Below, in pieces: positions 61,301 to 64,000 of a DNA stretch of 64,000 nt. Numbering within the stretch: the first letter of the stretch is position 1; each line of letters starts with the position of its first letter. Under the pieces are notes generated by a model, which searched no databases, was not told where the DNA came from, and saw only the letters and a list, made by a program, of their open reading frames with translations. The stretch lies in contig JARWMV010000239.1 of NCBI GenBank assembly GCA_030998015.1, forward strand, positions 186,001 through 250,000, written 5' to 3'. The stretch is from Ceratorhiza oryzae-sativae. Lineage: Eukaryota; Basidiomycota; Agaricomycetes; Cantharellales; Ceratobasidiaceae. Made by a program: the position numbers and the translations under genes.

Positions 61301-62323
61301 TCAAGTCCCCTAATGTCGTCGGCTCGTTGTACCTAAGAACCAGCAAGCGATTGGTAACTAAGAGAAAACCAAGTCCAAGTATATTCAACTTACCATTAGC
61401 AGACCCACTATCGATACGGACCCAACCGTATTAAAGACTGTGTTGACTGACATCGAACAAGACGACGTACCAATCAGACCGAACAGGCCCATAATAGAGC
61501 CGAAAATCTCGACAATCAAAATCTTCACGAAGAGGGACGGGTCCGCAGCGTCGGCCAAGGCTGCATTTGAACCCGTGATGCCAACGGAGATACCACACAG
61601 CAAGTTGCAGAACCCAACAGTGAGACCGCCCCAAAACAAGGCGAAACCTACAAATATTGACACAAGGTGAGCTTGGGTCATGACAAAACCAAGTAGATGA
61701 CGCACCAGTAAAGTAGTTCTCCCGTGTGTATAGCTGGTCTTCAGGAACATTATTGTTAACTTTTTGGGAATAAACAATTGCCATGATCTTGAGAAGAACA
61801 TGGTTACAACTAGGCAATATGACGCGTTGTTTTAAACACTCACGACACCATAAATGGCCACAACTTCACAGAAGATAATACTGCGGTGGCAAGCCTCGGT
61901 TAGCTCCGACAAACAGGCTGGAAGTTATTCCTCTCGCCTGATCAAGTTTTTAGTACGGATACGTGGTGTCCTAACACCACCTCCCAAGATGGACGCGCCC
62001 GTCACGAAAATACCCCTACCAGCAAACAATTCCCACTAAATTAGCGAGCGGAACATATTAGTAACAAATAGGCTTACCATCCGGCACCCATAACACTCAG
62101 CCCTATGCAAAGACCAATCCCCGTCATAGCCCACACATACGGGCTCGTCTCCTCTAAGAATCGACCAACATTAAACGCTTCGCCTGAACCTACATAGGGA
62201 AATAAACCAGCTCAGAGAAGGATATATTCATGTATATTAGATTCCCGGACCAGTGAATAGAAGGTATAATGCGATTATCAACACGGTAAATGTTGAGAGG
62301 CCGTAGGAATATGCGTAGCCCAT
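61301..62323 (-). CDS. VMA16: V-type ATPase V0 proteolipid subunit c''
   Basis: Part of the proton-conducting ring of the vacuolar H+-ATPase. The start ATG is at 62321-62323 ([20 protein letters not shown]). The next exon reads [20 protein letters not shown] then [18 protein letters not shown]. Then come [37 protein letters not shown] with the essential proton-binding Glu, [40 protein letters not shown] and [21 protein letters not shown] 14-nt exon (VGLLM) follows. The 3' end is approximate: one reading gives a final exon ending at TGA 61301-61303; a longer frame to 61170 looks unlike the family. Helix content and Glu position are as expected for c'' (five helices) rather than c or c'. Confidence 0.88.
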
Positions 62324-64000
62324 GGTTGTCGGCAGTCAGGAGAGACAATTGATCACGTGGTATGTCGTATAGCCACAAGACAATTACTCAATTTCCCTAT
62401 TTTGTATCCTAAAACGATAAGAAAGTGCAGCGACTGGAGCACGTCTCAAGAACCAGTGACCAATTAAATTAGGAAATTCTCTTAATTATTTTACCTATAA
62501 CAGGTCTGATCAATTTATTCGTACCCGATTCAGTGATAGGCCTTGAAGCAATGTATCCTGAATGATCGCGCCTCCATTAGGTTCTGTGAGGTGGGTCAGC
62601 GATGGCATCTAAAACTGCTTGAGACTCATATACTAATTCAATCTACTGTGGCGCCAGGATCCAGACGTGCCCCTCGAAGAAACTGCGGCAGATTGTCTGG
62701 GACAGTTGTGGAGAAGCCAGTTAGGTGATCGTACAAGTGAAGTATTTCGCTACCTAAATAACTTCTACGAGCAACATGATAGCTTATCGTATTGCGTGAC
62801 TCAAACAGCCGCCCGGGCTCCTGACATCGTCTTGTCGACTTCAGACTTGTCAGTATCATCCTTGAGAATGATAGTATATCCTGTGTACAACCGAGTGAGT
62901 TAGGGGTTGCCCCTAACGCTTACAAACTTACTCTTGTTCATGACTGCCGTAGAATCGAATTGATAGAATTGTGGCAAATGAATTCAGATCTTCAAACATA
63001 CGCACGGATGTTCATGTAGTCTAGTCGTTGGGTCACCTGGAAAGGGAGAGTAGCTAACTGACGTAGGTGGCCCCATACCTCGCCTGCTCCTTGTTCAAGT
63101 TGACCCTCTGTTACCACGATGATCTCCCTGAACCACTCGCTGCTCTCCCCCTAGTTAATTTGAACCTGTACTTTTAGACGCCCGGGGTCTACCTTGAAGC
63201 CCCTAGCCACGCGCATATAGCTTATCCCATCCCAGTCTGTAGTCTTTAAATTGGTATTACAGGAGTCCGACCCGTTTTCGTCACCCAAACGCACCCACCA
63301 ACCTGTAGGGCCAGCCACGGTCGAATCTACACAAGTCTAAGATGATTTTCTAGTCTACGCTCCCAGTCCTGCAGCCATGATCTCCATTTATATAAAATAT
63401 CTTGGCATCACGTCATCCCTGTATGTTATGCAGCATCTTGGACCTGAGGCAGAAAGGTGGTTATATTTCACTCGACCTCATACGCACAGTAGGCGGATCA
63501 ATTTGTGATGAAGTTCAGAAGATTTTGGTGCCAATAATATCTGAGGTCCAAGAAGTTTGTGATGGTTTAACCATGTGTGCAGTTTTCCTTAAAGGCGAAT
63601 GTATGCTCAAGACAAGCGCGCATGTAGCCTTCTGGGGAATTATCCCCATTCGATTAGTGATTTCAATCATTTCGCGGACTGGTTATCATCACAGCTAATC
63701 CACCTAGGATGCGATATCACAAAACCGGTACTGTCGACGATGGAATTTAGTCATGACAGAATGGGCAAAGCTGCTTCATCAAGGACAAGTCGTTTCTGGT
63801 TGATTTGATTTATCGATATTGAGTTGCAGCACCGCGGAAACAAGGACTCATGTGAGCCGGAGGTGAAGGTACTGGGAGGACGAGACAATGTCTTCACTAA
63901 ATTTGTCTAACTATTACGTGACAATGTGTATAATCAAAACATATTTATAATGACGTTGGTGCCGCCGCCTATTGAATAGTCACGACGCCATCCGGTTCTG
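62324..64000. other. Gene-poor right end
   Basis: About 1.7 kb. Short frames at 62667-62903 and 63402-63808 show no domain, splice pattern or homology that I recognise. The first 100 bases should hold the VMA16 promoter. A gene entering from the right cannot be excluded. Confidence 0.4.

Overview
The window is nuclear DNA of a filamentous basidiomycete. Protein genes are split by many short GT-AG introns (mostly about 50-70 nt), exons can be very small, there are no operons or Shine-Dalgarno sites, and the gene set is typical of Agaricomycetes: an AA14-type copper oxygenase, a GH45-like endoglucanase and lineage-expanded F-box-like proteins. The general look resembles Rhizoctonia/Ceratobasidiaceae, but that assignment is inference from gene style, not a database match.

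Layout. 1-2628 (-): CSC1/OSCA-type cation channel, cut by the left edge. 3035-3693 (-): unrecognised small gene. 3.7-7.7 kb: gene-poor. 7704-9091 (+): PP2C phosphatase. 9926-11626 (+): F-box-like protein. 13.3-14.6 kb (+): fragmentary unknown coding sequence. 14984-16936 (-): ATP-dependent PEP carboxykinase. 18239-20192 (+): single-pass surface protein. 20751-21768 (+) and 22504-23777 (-): convergent GH45-like and AA14 CAZyme genes. 25511-28086 (-): phosphatase PP5. 28415-32280 (-): CLIP-170-like microtubule plus-end protein. 32456-33638 (-): THO1/SARNP-like mRNP protein. 34027-39472 (+): Mediator MED12. 39786-42847 (+): GCN5 acetyltransferase. 43365-46369 (+): homeobox factor. 46840-47035: pogo-type MITE. 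48448-49744 (+): formate dehydrogenase. 49975-50508 (-): unknown. About 50.8-51.0 kb (+): possible small secreted peptide. 52395-55132 (-): DHA2-type MFS transporter. 55692-56233 (+): ABM-like small protein. 56637-58283 (-): second F-box-like protein. 58843-60825 (+): SLC49-like MFS carrier. About 61.3-62.3 kb (-): V-ATPase c''. 62.3-64 kb: nothing recognisable.

How the genes relate. 28-46 kb is a run of housekeeping and transcription genes (CLIP, THO1, MED12, GCN5, homeobox). 18-24 kb is an accessory block with a surface protein and two plant-cell-wall enzymes. PEPCK and formate dehydrogenase belong to gluconeogenesis and C1/oxalate metabolism but are 30 kb apart.

Main observations. (1) Around ten otherwise well-conserved genes each need a one-base correction to restore the family sequence, and nearly every site is a short homopolymer. 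The simplest reading is residual consensus error in the assembly rather than mass pseudogenisation. (2) A diverged direct duplication (about 21.7-22.15 kb and 25.1-25.55 kb) carries the 3' end of the PP5 gene and flanks the AA14 gene. (3) Micro-exons of 8-25 nt occur in at least four genes, and GC-AG introns in two. (4) A 196-bp MITE has clear terminal inverted repeats and TA target duplications. I found no CRISPR array, rRNA, tRNA or phage-like module, and no convincing new multi-gene system.
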